Positions 26,859-36,280 of a stretch of 64,000 bases of DNA are shown piece after piece; the stretch's first letter is position 1; each line of letters opens with the position of its first letter. Position numbers and translations under genes: made by a program. The DNA comes from Halorubrum hochsteinianum. GTDB lineage: Archaea > Halobacteriota > Halobacteria > Halobacteriales > Haloferacaceae. The notes beneath the pieces were generated by a model. The model saw nothing but the letters and a program-made list of their open reading frames with translations, had not been told where the DNA came from and did not search any database. Where the stretch lies: positions 2,604,001 through 2,668,000 of the forward strand of contig NZ_CP098415.1 in NCBI RefSeq assembly GCF_023702125.1, given 5' to 3'.

Positions 26859-26871
26859 GTGTTCAGATAAG
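26859..26871 (+). repeat. IS left terminal inverted repeat
   Basis: GTGTTCAGATAAG. It contains the complement of the transposase stop codon, so the protein's C-terminus (WNQLI) is encoded at the element's edge. Confidence 0.9.
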
Positions 26872-27498
26872 CTGATTCCATGCGAAGGCGAACGATCTGA
26901 GCCACTCGTTTGCTGTTTCTGCTTTGGCGTTGCTAAAACAGTTTGAGAAACTGGTAGTTCTGCGTTTTATCTCACGAAAAACACGTTCGACGCTGTTTCG
27001 ATTTCCATGTCGTTCGTATCTGAAATCGAGGCCGTGTTTGTCACAAGCTCGGTGGAGTGGAACCGCACCATCAACGAGAAAGATCGCGTCATCTACGTCG
27101 TGTTTGTCGCGGAGTTCCGTGAAGAACTGATCTGCGATCACGTTCGTTCTTGTTGGCTCAAGCTTTGTATGTAGCAAATCGTTTGACTGAGGATCGACAG
27201 CAGCGTACAGCCAGTATTGTTCATCATCGAGCTGAATCACAGTCTCGTCAACCGCAACGTGATTCGGGCTCCGACCAGCTTCCGGCTGTAGATCGGCTTT
27301 GTGTACCCAGTTATGAACGGTGGATCGAACTCGATCAACACCGAATACCTCAAGAAATGAAACAGTATTCGAAAGCGACAGTCCAGACAAATGGAGCTGA
27401 ATACTGAGCTTCATCAACAGTTTCGGTGTTGCCTCTCGCTCCACAAACTCTAAGTTGATCTCGTCTAAACAGCCGCTGAGGCGGTCGTTTTCGGGCAT
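26863..27498 (-). CDS. IS6-family DDE transposase
   Basis: A 211-residue transposase with no frameshift. The catalytic triad is recognisable: first Asp in PNHVAVDETVIQLDD, second in IFLVDGAVPLHRA, and Glu in SVERVFREIKRRTTSF. The N-terminus has a helix-turn-helix (LSLSNTVSFLEVFGV...STVHNWVHKADL). It catalyses replicative cointegrate transposition in this family. The gene is complete and the TIRs are intact, so the element may be active. Codon use is AT-richer than the neighbours. Confidence 0.93.
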   Translation of the reverse strand: MPENDRLSGCLDEINLEFVEREATPKLLMKLSIQLHLSGLSLSNTVSFLEVFGVDRVRSTVHNWVHKADLQPEAGRSPNHVAVDETVIQLDDEQYWLYAAVDPQSNDLLHTKLEPTRTNVIADQFFTELRDKHDVDDAIFLVDGAVPLHRACDKHGLDFRYERHGNRNSVERVFREIKRRTTSFSNCFSNAKAETANEWLRSFAFAWNQLI

Positions 27499-27535
27499 AG
27501 ATCACTTTGAAAACGCACCGCCTCACCTTTCAAAC

Positions 27536-27548
27536 CTTATCTGAACAC
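27536..27548 (-). repeat. IS right terminal inverted repeat
   Basis: CTTATCTGAACAC, exact complement of the left end. Outside it the sequence returns at once to GC-rich chromosome. Confidence 0.9.
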
Positions 27549-27574
27549 CGCCGTCGCCGCGGGATCGACCCGCC

Positions 27575-29242
27575 TCAGAAGAACAGCCACAACACGAGCA
27601 GCGCGTACAGCGCGACCAGCGCGATGATCGTCAGCCGGATGAGGATGTTGACGCTGAACACGAGCCCGTTGTAGTCGTTTTTGAGGAGCTTCACCGGCTC
27701 CGTGCGGCGGCTCGCGAGCCCGACTGTCGCGGGCGCGAGGTCGTCGACGGCGCGGTCGACGGCGCGCTCGATGGCGTCGACGTCCGACTCGCGGGCGTTC
27801 GCCAGTTCGTGGATCGACGCGTGCGTGTCCGTCGAGAAGGGGATCACCGCGTCGAACTCCTCGCGATACTCGTCGGCGGTCGCGCGCACGTCCGGCGTGA
27901 GCCCGTTCGTGTCGACGCCGATCCACAGGGTCTCCTCCCCGTCCACCTCTTCGACGAACGCCAGCGCGTGCTGGTCCGAGTCCGCCAGCGCGAACCCGGC
28001 GGCGTACTCCGAGAGCGGAGCCTCGGCGAGTCGCCCGCGGAAGTCGTCGAACGCGCGCTTCAGCCGGTCCGCCCGCTCCGAGCCGTACTGGATCTCCACG
28101 TCGGGACCGTTCTGGATGTCGTGTCTGTGCTGGTCGATCAGCAGCACCTCGTCGTGGTCCACGTCGCGCATGAACACCCCGGTGTCGTAGTCGTCGATCC
28201 CTTCGCCGTGGAGGACGATCACCTCCTTGTCGCCGATCCGACGGCCGCGGAACCGGATGTCTCCGTATCCCTCGCGGTCGCCGTAGTCCGCCGTCACGAG
28301 CCGGGACGCGCGGTCGGTCGGGTCCGGCTCCGCGACCGCGTCGAGGATCCGCTCCGCGTCCGCCGGGTCCGAGAGGTCCTCCTTGTGCGTACACGGGACG
28401 TGGAGGAAGAAGCCGGCGTCGTCGCCGTCGTTGAGCGCGTCGATCAGGTTCCCGCTCAGTTGGCCGCCGCCGAACCCGCCGAGGGGGCCCGGGTGGACCC
28501 ACGGGGCGGCGAGGGTGAGGCGGTCGCCGTTGTCGACCGCGAGCGTCTCCACGAACGGGCGGGCCTCGACGCCCAGATCCAGCGACTCCCGGTCGTTCCG
28601 GAGCAGCCCGGAGGTGAGCGCGAACGCGGAGACGTCTGTGTTGCTCTTGATCAGGTAGTCGACGACGACGAGGACCAGGACGAGGAACCCGGCCGCGATG
28701 AGCAGCGAGGCGAACGCGAACACGTGTCGGTACGTCGAGAAACCGAACTCGCTGCCGCCCAGCGCGTAGAAGGCCGCGATGAGCAGTCCGGGCTCCGTCA
28801 GCGAGACGAGGAGGATCCGGTCGGAGCGGTCGATACCCGTCGAGACGACGAGCACCAGGATGTTGATCAGGTACAGCGTGATGAAGCTCAGCCAGATGAT
28901 GCTCCACGCGTTCCCGACGTCGTTCGCGCCGGAGAGCACCAGGGCGTACACGGACAGGACGAACTGGTTGGTGAGCGCGAGGAAGTAGCTCCACGACCGC
29001 GGATAGCCGTCGAGCACGCGGGGGAACAGCTCGGCGGCGGCGACGAAGGGGATCAGGAAGACGAGCACCGCGACCGGGACGATCCGGGAGGGGTCGGGCG
29101 CGAACGGCGTGAACAGCCAGAGCGCGCCGAACGTTCCGACCCCGTAGACGGCGCTGAGGACGACCAGCGCCGCCGCCTGAACCCGCAGCCCCGGCACGGA
29201 GAACACGAGCCGCTGGAAGGCGTCGACGTTGTCCGCGCCCAC
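27575..29242 (-). CDS. DUF2070 family membrane protein
   Basis: A 555-residue archaeal protein. The N-terminal third has about seven hydrophobic helices (LRVQAAALVVLSAVYGVGTF through FLVLVLVVVDYLI). The soluble C-terminal half carries family features: WVHPGPLGGFGGGQLSGNLI, FFLHVPCTHKEDL, VIVLHGEGIDDYDTGVFM, LLIDQHRHDIQNG and VIPFSTDTHASIHEL, many His/Asp that could bind metal. One more helix ends the protein. The function is unknown; it is found across archaea. GTG at 29242 overlaps the glycosyltransferase TAG by one base, so the two are coupled. Confidence 0.88.
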   Translation of the reverse strand: MGADNVDAFQRLVFSVPGLRVQAAALVVLSAVYGVGTFGALWLFTPFAPDPSRIVPVAVLVFLIPFVAAAELFPRVLDGYPRSWSYFLALTNQFVLSVYALVLSGANDVGNAWSIIWLSFITLYLINILVLVVSTGIDRSDRILLVSLTEPGLLIAAFYALGGSEFGFSTYRHVFAFASLLIAAGFLVLVLVVVDYLIKSNTDVSAFALTSGLLRNDRESLDLGVEARPFVETLAVDNGDRLTLAAPWVHPGPLGGFGGGQLSGNLIDALNDGDDAGFFLHVPCTHKEDLSDPADAERILDAVAEPDPTDRASRLVTADYGDREGYGDIRFRGRRIGDKEVIVLHGEGIDDYDTGVFMRDVDHDEVLLIDQHRHDIQNGPDVEIQYGSERADRLKRAFDDFRGRLAEAPLSEYAAGFALADSDQHALAFVEEVDGEETLWIGVDTNGLTPDVRATADEYREEFDAVIPFSTDTHASIHELANARESDVDAIERAVDRAVDDLAPATVGLASRRTEPVKLLKNDYNGLVFSVNILIRLTIIALVALYALLVLWLFF

Positions 29243-30306
29243 TACGCGGTCACCCCGTAGATGGACTCCAGTTCGTCTATCGTCTCGGACACGGAGAAGC
29301 GCTCGACCGCGGCGCGGGTGTCCCGGTCGCCGCCGAGGCAGTCGCGGACCGCCCGCTCCATGTCGTCGAGGTCGCGCAGCGCGAACCGCGCGCCGTTCTC
29401 GGGGCCGATCGTCTCGTCGAAGGGAGCCACGTCGGCGGCGGCGACGGGGGTGCCGCAGGCGTTCGCCTCCAGCGTCGAGAGCCCCAAGGTGTCGCAGGTC
29501 GAGGCGGTGACGAAGACGTCGAGCGCGGCGTAGAAGTCCGGGAGCTCCTCGCGCGGCAGGAAGTCGTGGAACCGGACGTTCGCGGGCGCGTCCGCCTCCA
29601 GTTCGGCGCGGACCGGTCCCTCGCCGACCAGTTCGAACCGCACGTCGGGGAGCCGCTCCGCGAGCCGGAGGATCTCGTCGACGTTCTTCTTGTGGGTCAT
29701 CCGCCCGCTGTACCCGACCACCGGGGCGTCGGCCGCGGTCGGCCCGCCGTCGGTCGCGAGCGCCGCAACCCGGGCGTCCGCGCTGGGCCGGAAGCGGTCC
29801 ATCTCGATCCCCACGGGCAGCCGGTAGGGCTCCACGTCGCGGCGGATCCGAGAGGTCGAGGCCGTGACGCAGTCGAACGCGTTCAGAAAGCGGTTCTCGT
29901 AGGCGACGTACGCCCGCCCGGCGAGGGCGGCGAGCCGCTCCGACTTGAGCCCCTGAACGAAGTAGTCCTCGACCGGGGTGTGGTGGGTGTACACGGAGGT
30001 CGCGCCGTACCGCTTCGCGTAGCGGAGCCCCATCAGCCCGGTCGACGCCGGGCCGTGACAGTGGACCACGTCGAGGTCGGGCAGCGTCGACAGGCGGCGG
30101 TAAAGGGGGAGCCGGTACTGCTTGTAGAAGGGGTTCGGCAGCGACGGGACCGGGATCTCGTGGTCGTCCGGCTCGTGGCTGCTCGCGGGGTAGACGACGT
30201 ACACGTCGTGACCCCGCGCTTCGAGCCGGTCGCGCCACGCCTGAATGGTGTAGGTGACGCCGTCGATCCCGGGGAAGTAGCTGTCGGTGAAGAAGCCGAT
30301 GTTCAT
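29242..30306 (-). CDS. glycosyltransferase family 4 (PimA/diglucosyl-lipid type)
   Basis: A 354-residue GT-B enzyme. MNIGFFTDSYFPGIDGVTYT with the glycine-poor loop, VVHCHGPASTGLMGL and YTHHTPVEDYF are N-terminal; VVGYSGRMTHKKNVDEILRL, FHDFLPREELPDFYAALDVF and STCDTLGLSTLEANACGTP (E-x7-E region) form the donor site. The pattern resembles enzymes adding glucose or mannose to diacylglycerol or phosphatidylinositol-like lipids. The start at 30306 is set by homology; the frame upstream is open but implausible. It is the first gene of a pair with the DUF2070 gene, hinting that DUF2070 acts on the same lipid. Confidence 0.88.
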   Translation of the reverse strand: MNIGFFTDSYFPGIDGVTYTIQAWRDRLEARGHDVYVVYPASSHEPDDHEIPVPSLPNPFYKQYRLPLYRRLSTLPDLDVVHCHGPASTGLMGLRYAKRYGATSVYTHHTPVEDYFVQGLKSERLAALAGRAYVAYENRFLNAFDCVTASTSRIRRDVEPYRLPVGIEMDRFRPSADARVAALATDGGPTAADAPVVGYSGRMTHKKNVDEILRLAERLPDVRFELVGEGPVRAELEADAPANVRFHDFLPREELPDFYAALDVFVTASTCDTLGLSTLEANACGTPVAAADVAPFDETIGPENGARFALRDLDDMERAVRDCLGGDRDTRAAVERFSVSETIDELESIYGVTA

Positions 30307-30576
30307 GGTGGCATCTGGGGGTCGAGCGGTCGCGGTCGGCCGCGGCCGTCGCGGCTGAGTCGGTGTGGAGGGACGGCAACAGGCGCGTCGGCCGCGGAGG
30401 GCGTTCCGGAGGCGGCCGCGCCGACGAGTAGTGCCGATACCACGGTTACCTGCCGAATTCACTACCTGACCGCTTCAACATTTTCATTTCCGGTCTCGTC
30501 GGAACTCCGGAGCGGCACCGGGATCCGACCCCGCCGAACCCGCCCGCTTAATCCGCGGGCGCTCGAACCGCCGGCC

Positions 30577-32061
30577 GTGATCACGACCGACCGCATGGCG
30601 GCCGTCGACGCCAACGCGGCCGCGCTCGGCGTGCCCCGCAAACAGCTGATGGAGTCGTCCGGCAACGCGGTCGCCCGCGAGGTGCGGGCCGTCGCGGACC
30701 CGGGCGCGTCGGTCGCTTTAGTCTGCGGCCGCGGGAACAACGGCGGCGACGCCCTCGTCGCGGCGCGGTTCCTGAAGGGGTACGACGTGACGGTCCACCT
30801 GCTCGGCCGCCCGGAGACGATCCGGACCGACATCGCCCGGGAGAACTGGGCGGCGCTCGAACGGGCCGAGATCCCGGCCGAGACCGTCACCGACTCGCGC
30901 GACCTCGATCTCACCGGTCCCGACGGCGACGACCCCGACGTCGTCGTCGACGCGATGCTCGGGTCCGGCGTCTCCGGCGCGCTCCGCGAGCCGGAACGCA
31001 CGGCGGCCGAGGCGATCAACGCGAGCGACGCGACGGTGGTCGCGGTCGACGTTCCCTCCGGCCTCGACGCCGACACGGGCGACCCGACCGGCGGCCCGGA
31101 CGCGGTCGCGGTCGACGCCGGAGGGGACGCGGTCGCCGTGAACGCCGACCGCGTGGTGACGTTCCACGACGAGAAGCCCGGACTGAGCGCGCTCGACGCG
31201 ACCGTCACCGTCGCCGACATCGGGATTCCGGCCGCGGCGGAGCGGTACACCGGGCCGGGGGACCTCCTCGGACTCGACCGCGACCCGGACTCGTACAAGG
31301 GGGACAACGGCGAGGTCCTCGTGGTCGGCGGCGGGCCGTACGCGGGCGCGCCGACCCTCTCCGCGCTCGCCGCCCTCCGTGCCGGCGCTGACCTCGTCCG
31401 CGTGGCCTGTCCCGGGTCGGTCGCGAGCGAGGTTCAGGGCTTCTCGCCGAACCTCATCGTCCGGCCGCTCCCCGGAGACCGCCTAGGCCCCTCGCACGCG
31501 GAGCGGATCGCGTCGCTCGCGGCGGGCAGCGACGCCGTCGTTCTCGGCCCGGGACTCGGCGACGGCGACGGGACCGAGAAGTTCGTTCGCGAGTTCCTGA
31601 CGGGCTACGGAGGCCGCGCGGTCGTCGACGCCGACGCGCTCGGCGTCGTCCCCGAGGTCGACACCGACGCCGACCTGATCTGTACGCCCCATCGGGGCGA
31701 ACTCGTCAACATGGGCGGCGCGACGGTGGCGGACCCCGACGAGCGCGCCGAACTTGTCCGGGAGTTCGCGGCCGAACTGGGCCACGCGCTGCTCGTGAAG
31801 GGGTCGGTCGACGTGATTTCGGACGGCGACGAGATCCGGCTGAACCGCACCGGCAACCCCGGAATGACCGTCGGCGGGACCGGCGACGTGCTGGCGGGGA
31901 CGGTCGGCGCGCTGGCGGCCGTGACCGACCCGTTCCGGGCGGCCGCGGTCGGCGCGTACGCCGTCGGTCGCGCGGGCGACGCGGCCGCCGGCGCGAACGG
32001 GACCGGACTGGTGGCGACGGACTTACCCGACCGGCTGCCGGAGGCGATGCGTAATGAGTGA
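30577..32061 (+). CDS. nnr: bifunctional NAD(P)H-hydrate epimerase / ADP-dependent dehydratase Nnr
   Basis: A 494-residue two-domain repair enzyme for hydrated NADH/NADPH. Epimerase (YjeF_N) domain about 1-210: MAAVDANAAALGVPRKQLME, LVCGRGNNGGDALVAARFL, VVDAMLGSGVSG and AVDVPSGLDADTG. Dehydratase (ribokinase-like) domain about 215-490: YKGDNGEVLVVGGGPYAGAP, VVLGPGLGDGDGTE, CTPHRGELVNM, and GNPGMTVGGTGDVLAGTVGA with the catalytic Asp. Start is GTG at 30577. It overlaps moaC by 8 bp. Confidence 0.94.
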   Translation: MITTDRMAAVDANAAALGVPRKQLMESSGNAVAREVRAVADPGASVALVCGRGNNGGDALVAARFLKGYDVTVHLLGRPETIRTDIARENWAALERAEIPAETVTDSRDLDLTGPDGDDPDVVVDAMLGSGVSGALREPERTAAEAINASDATVVAVDVPSGLDADTGDPTGGPDAVAVDAGGDAVAVNADRVVTFHDEKPGLSALDATVTVADIGIPAAAERYTGPGDLLGLDRDPDSYKGDNGEVLVVGGGPYAGAPTLSALAALRAGADLVRVACPGSVASEVQGFSPNLIVRPLPGDRLGPSHAERIASLAAGSDAVVLGPGLGDGDGTEKFVREFLTGYGGRAVVDADALGVVPEVDTDADLICTPHRGELVNMGGATVADPDERAELVREFAAELGHALLVKGSVDVISDGDEIRLNRTGNPGMTVGGTGDVLAGTVGALAAVTDPFRAAAVGAYAVGRAGDAAAGANGTGLVATDLPDRLPEAMRNE

Positions 32062-32587
32062 CGAGGGACGCGAGGGCGGTACCGGCGGAGAAGAGGGGTC
32101 CGTCGACGGCGACGAACTGACGCACACGACCGCCGACGGCGACGTCCAGATGGTCGACGTCGGGGACAAACCCGACAGCAGCCGCCGCGCGGTCGCCCGC
32201 GGCGAGATCCGGTTGACGCCGGAGACGGTCGCCGCGGTCCAGGCGGACGCGGTCGAGAAGGGCGACGTCCTCGCCACCGCGCGGATCGGCGCGGTTCAGG
32301 CCGTGAAACACACGTGGGAGACGATCCCGATGTGCCACCAGATCCCGATAACGAACGTCGACACGGAGTTCTCTGTCGGCGACGACCGGATCGAACTGAC
32401 CGTCGCGGTCGAGACCACCGGGAAGACCGGCTGCGAGATGGAGGCGCTGGAGGGGGTGACGACCGGCCTCAACACGGTCTGGGACATGGTGAAGGCCGCG
32501 GAGAAGGACGCCGACGGCGGCTACCCGGATACGCGGATCGCGGACGTGGCGGTCGTCGAGAAGCGGAAGGAACCGGCCGACGGGTAG
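32054..32587 (+). CDS. moaC: cyclic pyranopterin monophosphate synthase MoaC
   Basis: A 177-residue molybdenum-cofactor enzyme that turns the MoaA product into cyclic pyranopterin monophosphate. Signatures: MVDVGDKPDSSRRAVARGEI, the active-site MCHQIPITNVDTEF, VAVETTGKTGCEMEALEGVT and GLNTVWDMVKAAEKD, with the catalytic Lys and Asp. About 25 acidic residues are added at the N-terminus. It is translated with nnr (8 bp overlap) and converges on gcvT with 4 bp between stops. Confidence 0.95.
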   Translation: MSDEGREGGTGGEEGSVDGDELTHTTADGDVQMVDVGDKPDSSRRAVARGEIRLTPETVAAVQADAVEKGDVLATARIGAVQAVKHTWETIPMCHQIPITNVDTEFSVGDDRIELTVAVETTGKTGCEMEALEGVTTGLNTVWDMVKAAEKDADGGYPDTRIADVAVVEKRKEPADG

Positions 32588-32591
32588 GTCC

Positions 32592-33776
<1,185 letters not shown>

Positions 33777-33888
33777 ACTCGAAGCTCTCTCGGACGAGCC
33801 TAAGCTTTTGTGACATCGGCGGTCCGCGGGCTGCGGAGGCGACCGATCGGGCGACAGCCTCAAGCGGTCGCCGGTCTCCCTATCGGGC

Positions 33889-34551
33889 GTGAGCAGCCCC
33901 CGCCCCGATCGCACCGGCGCGGTCGCGCCAGCCGTCGCGGTCCTCCTGATCGCGGTCCTGTTCGGCGGGCTCGTCGGGACGTGGCCCCCGTTCGTCGCGG
34001 TCGAGAGCGGCAGCATGGCCCCGGGCGTCGAGCGCGGCGACCTCGTCGTCGTCACCGCGGCCGACCGCCCGCCGTGGGGCGACCTCGCGACGACGGCCGA
34101 CCCCGACGCGCCGACGCGGCTCGGCGGGGCCGGCGACGTGGTCGTGTACGCGGTACCGGGAGCGGGGGACAGACCGGTGTTCCACCGCTTGGCGTTCCCC
34201 GTCGAGGCGGGGGAGGACTGGACGGAGCGGGCCGACCCGGCGCTCCTCTCCGGCGACTGCGCCGAGCTTTCGACGTGTCCCGCACCGTACGACGGGTACG
34301 TCACTCACGGCGACGCGAACGAGCTGTACGACCAGAGCGCGGGCATCGCCCCGGTCGTCCCCGAGGAGTGGATCGCCGGGAAGGCGCTGTTCGCGGTGCC
34401 GAACCTCGGCTGGATCCGGGTCGGGATCGACGCGGCCGCGGCGCGGTACGGCGGGGTCGCGACCGCGGTCGTCCTCGTCGGGTCCGCGGGGCTGGCCGGG
34501 GGAGTCTGCGCGCTGTTTGTGGGTCGGCTCCGGCGCGGAGGACGACGGTGA
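33889..34551 (+). CDS. signal peptidase I (archaeal S26B type)
   Basis: A 220-residue membrane protease that removes Sec signal peptides. A GTG start precedes one membrane helix (about 12-33), then the nucleophile Ser in FVAVESGSMAPGVERGDLVV, a catalytic His in VFHRLAFPVE, and GYVTHGDANELYDQSAG with the Asp pair used by archaeal Sec11-like enzymes. A second helix lies at the C-terminus (about 190-212). It is longer than minimal Sec11, with an insert around residues 65-85. It diverges from gcvT. Confidence 0.88.
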   Translation: MSSPRPDRTGAVAPAVAVLLIAVLFGGLVGTWPPFVAVESGSMAPGVERGDLVVVTAADRPPWGDLATTADPDAPTRLGGAGDVVVYAVPGAGDRPVFHRLAFPVEAGEDWTERADPALLSGDCAELSTCPAPYDGYVTHGDANELYDQSAGIAPVVPEEWIAGKALFAVPNLGWIRVGIDAAAARYGGVATAVVLVGSAGLAGGVCALFVGRLRRGGRR

Positions 34552-34864
34552 GGCGGTCCGGCGGCGGCGATGCGCTATTTAAGTACATCTGAACGGCAGC
34601 AGCGATTATTTATAAACCCCGGTGCGGTCGGCGCGCGCCTCCGAGCGGCCGCCCACGGCGGCCGCGAGGAGCGCGTGCGAGGGAGTCGCTGGTCCCGGAG
34701 CGAAGCGGAGGGACCAGCGACGAGGCTGGGGAGGCGTGAGGTGCTGTGCGGAGCGGTGCGGGGTGGGACTCGAAGCGCCCGCCTCCCGGCTGGGGCTTCG
34801 GTGGCGTTCACCGCGGAGCAGCCGTTCGATTATAAACAGCCGCGGACGCCGTCGACATCGATCG
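34552..34864. other. intergenic region carrying dispersed repeat copy A
   Basis: No gene seen. TTTATAAAC at 34609-34617 opens the repeat zone, and TTATAAAC at 34830-34837 closes it. The repeat itself is described separately. Confidence 0.6.
34630..34813 (+). repeat. dispersed structured repeat, copy A
   Basis: About 184 bp starting GGCGCGCGCCTCCGAG and ending GGCTGGGGCTTCGGTGGCG. The core is a perfect 11 bp hairpin: 34685-34695 (GTCGCTGGTCC) pairs with 34711-34721 over a 15 nt loop containing GGAGCGAAGCGGAG. The stretch after it, GAGGCTGGGGAGGCGTGAGG, is identical in copy B, which lies inverted 1.6 kb downstream. Confidence 0.8.
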
Positions 34865-35431
34865 CTACCGGTGCCAGGTCGGTTCGGTCCCCGTCTCGTC
34901 GCCGCCCCCCGTCGCGTCGGTGGCGTCGCCGCCCTCCGTCGAGTCGACGTCGTCGCCGTCGAGCGTCACCGAGCCGTTGGCGGCGTTGCGGAGCGCGTCC
35001 GAGCGCCCGAACTCGCCGGGCGCGATAGCGAGCGTCCGGATCCCGTAGCCGTTCGCGGTCTCGACGACCGGCTTGAAGTCGGTGTCCCGGGAGGCGATCG
35101 CGAGGGTGTCCATCCGCCCCTCGGCCGCGAACCGCGCGGCGTCGACCGCGAGTTTCACGTCCACGTCGCCGCTGGTCATCACGACCTCGAAGCCGCGGGC
35201 CTCCGCGGCCTGGATCAGTCCCGGCGTCGCGTGCTCGTCGAGGTAGAGCCGCGTCGTCACCAGCGGCCCCTCCGCCTCGCCCGCCCGGCGCACGTCGTCG
35301 AGATCGACGTCGAACTCCTCGCGCAGCACGTTCGGACCGTCGACGAACAGCGCCACCCCGCCGGCGTTCGGGTCCGTCTCCCCGGTGGCGTCCGAGGTGA
35401 GACCCTCGACCGCCTCGTCGCCTTGCTCCAT
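34865..35431 (-). CDS. NYN/PIN-like domain nuclease (LabA/DUF88 type)
   Basis: A 188-residue protein with an NYN domain: VALFVDGPNVLREEFDVDLD with the first metal Asp, EVVMTSGDVDVKLAVDAARF, and DTLAIASRDTDFKPVVETAN with the acidic cluster. This is the conserved Asp layout of PIN-like RNases, probably acting on RNA. N- and C-terminal tails are acidic and disordered. It lies between the inverted repeat copies, pointing toward copy A, and diverges from the next small membrane gene. Confidence 0.82.
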   Translation of the reverse strand: MEQGDEAVEGLTSDATGETDPNAGGVALFVDGPNVLREEFDVDLDDVRRAGEAEGPLVTTRLYLDEHATPGLIQAAEARGFEVVMTSGDVDVKLAVDAARFAAEGRMDTLAIASRDTDFKPVVETANGYGIRTLAIAPGEFGRSDALRNAANGSVTLDGDDVDSTEGGDATDATGGGDETGTEPTWHR

Positions 35432-35544
35432 GGCCGCGATCCGAGGCGACCGGAGATAGGCGTGGTGATCCGCGAGCGCCGGGGACGAAGCGTTGTTCCC
35501 GGTTCCACCACAAAGGATTTGACCAGAAAATCAGACGTTCACCC

Positions 35545-35877
35545 GTGACGGACTCCTCCGGTCGGCTCCGACAGGTTCGGGACCTGCTCGTCGCCCAGCC
35601 GACGGCCCCCGTCGAGCGGGCCTTCCTCCTCGGCCTCGGCCTCGCGCTCTGTGCGGTGACCCCGCTCGCGTCCGGGTCGCCACCGCCGGTCGGGACGTTC
35701 GGTTCTATCCCCACGCTGGTCGGTGTGACGCTCGTGCTGCTCGGCGTCTCCGAGTTCGTCCCGGCCGAGCGAACGGGGCTCATCCTCGCGCTCCGGTCGG
35801 TCTTCTTCGGACTCCTCGCGGCCTCGATCGCGTTTCTGGTAGCGCTCGTGCTCTTCGCGGCGAACAACGCGCCGTGA
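35545..35877 (+). CDS. small membrane protein, about three helices
   Basis: A 110-residue protein from GTG 35545 with hydrophobic helices at about 25-45, 52-70 and 80-106 (SVFFGLLAASIAFLVALVLF). The N-terminal 24 residues are polar (SSGRLRQVRDLLVAQ). No family recognised. TATA-like AGGATTTGACC lies about 25 bp upstream. It may be a haloarchaea-specific membrane protein. Confidence 0.65.
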   Translation: MTDSSGRLRQVRDLLVAQPTAPVERAFLLGLGLALCAVTPLASGSPPPVGTFGSIPTLVGVTLVLLGVSEFVPAERTGLILALRSVFFGLLAASIAFLVALVLFAANNAP

Positions 35878-35935
35878 TCTCGTCGGTCCGCTCGTCCGTC
35901 CGGAGGCCCGACCACGACGACTGATCGTTTCGACA

Positions 35936-36014
35936 CTTGGACACCTTATATCCGTATTACCACCTCACCCACGACCGTAGTGAATATACGGAGAATTGAA
36001 GTAGGTTGTCCAAG
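35936..36014. promoter_or_regulatory. inverted repeat around the promoter of the 83-residue gene
   Basis: CTTGGACA (35936-35943) and TGTCCAAG (36007-36014) are perfect complements 63 bp apart, with TATA-like CTTATATCC just inside the first arm. The second arm ends 14 bp before the ATG at 36029. This could be a regulator site or a leader hairpin. Confidence 0.4.
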
Positions 36015-36028
36015 AATAATGGAATAAG

Positions 36029-36280
36029 ATGTCACAATCAAATGCGTACACCGTTATCTCCGAGCAGAACGATCACGAATGTACCACGGTACGTGCCCAT
36101 CCGCGCAACGAGACGTACCACGTCGTCGAGTACGCCGACGAGGACGCCCGCGAGCGCGTCGCCGACCTCCCGGTCGGCTCGGTGGTCAAGATGGAGCTGT
36201 CGCGGGCCGGCCGCCGGAGCAACGTCTGGTGCGCGGAATCCGTCGAGACCGCGGTCACCGACGGCGGCTCACCGCAATAA
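36029..36280 (+). CDS. conserved small haloarchaeal protein, 83 aa
   Basis: An 83-residue soluble protein: TVISEQNDHECTTVRAHPRN, YHVVEYADEDARERVADLPV and VVKMELSRAGRRSNVWCAES form an apparent small beta-barrel fold with two Cys. Haloarchaea have families of such single-domain proteins (I recall the DUF7999 label, not certain). No partner gene; copy B of the repeat begins about 110 bp downstream. The function is unknown. Confidence 0.75.
   Translation: MSQSNAYTVISEQNDHECTTVRAHPRNETYHVVEYADEDARERVADLPVGSVVKMELSRAGRRSNVWCAESVETAVTDGGSPQ

Larger units (their letters stand above)
26859..27548. mobile_element. IS6-family insertion sequence (ISH15-like), 690 bp
   Basis: Bounded by perfect 13 bp terminal inverted repeats: GTGTTCAGATAAG at 26859-26871 and its complement CTTATCTGAACAC at 27536-27548. 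It holds one transposase. Base composition is visibly AT-richer than the chromosome, as is common for haloarchaeal IS. The 8 bp flanks (CGGCGGCA and CGCCGTCG) do not match, so no target duplication is seen; IS6 elements normally make 8 bp, so one flank has changed or the copy arose by recombination. Confidence 0.9.
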
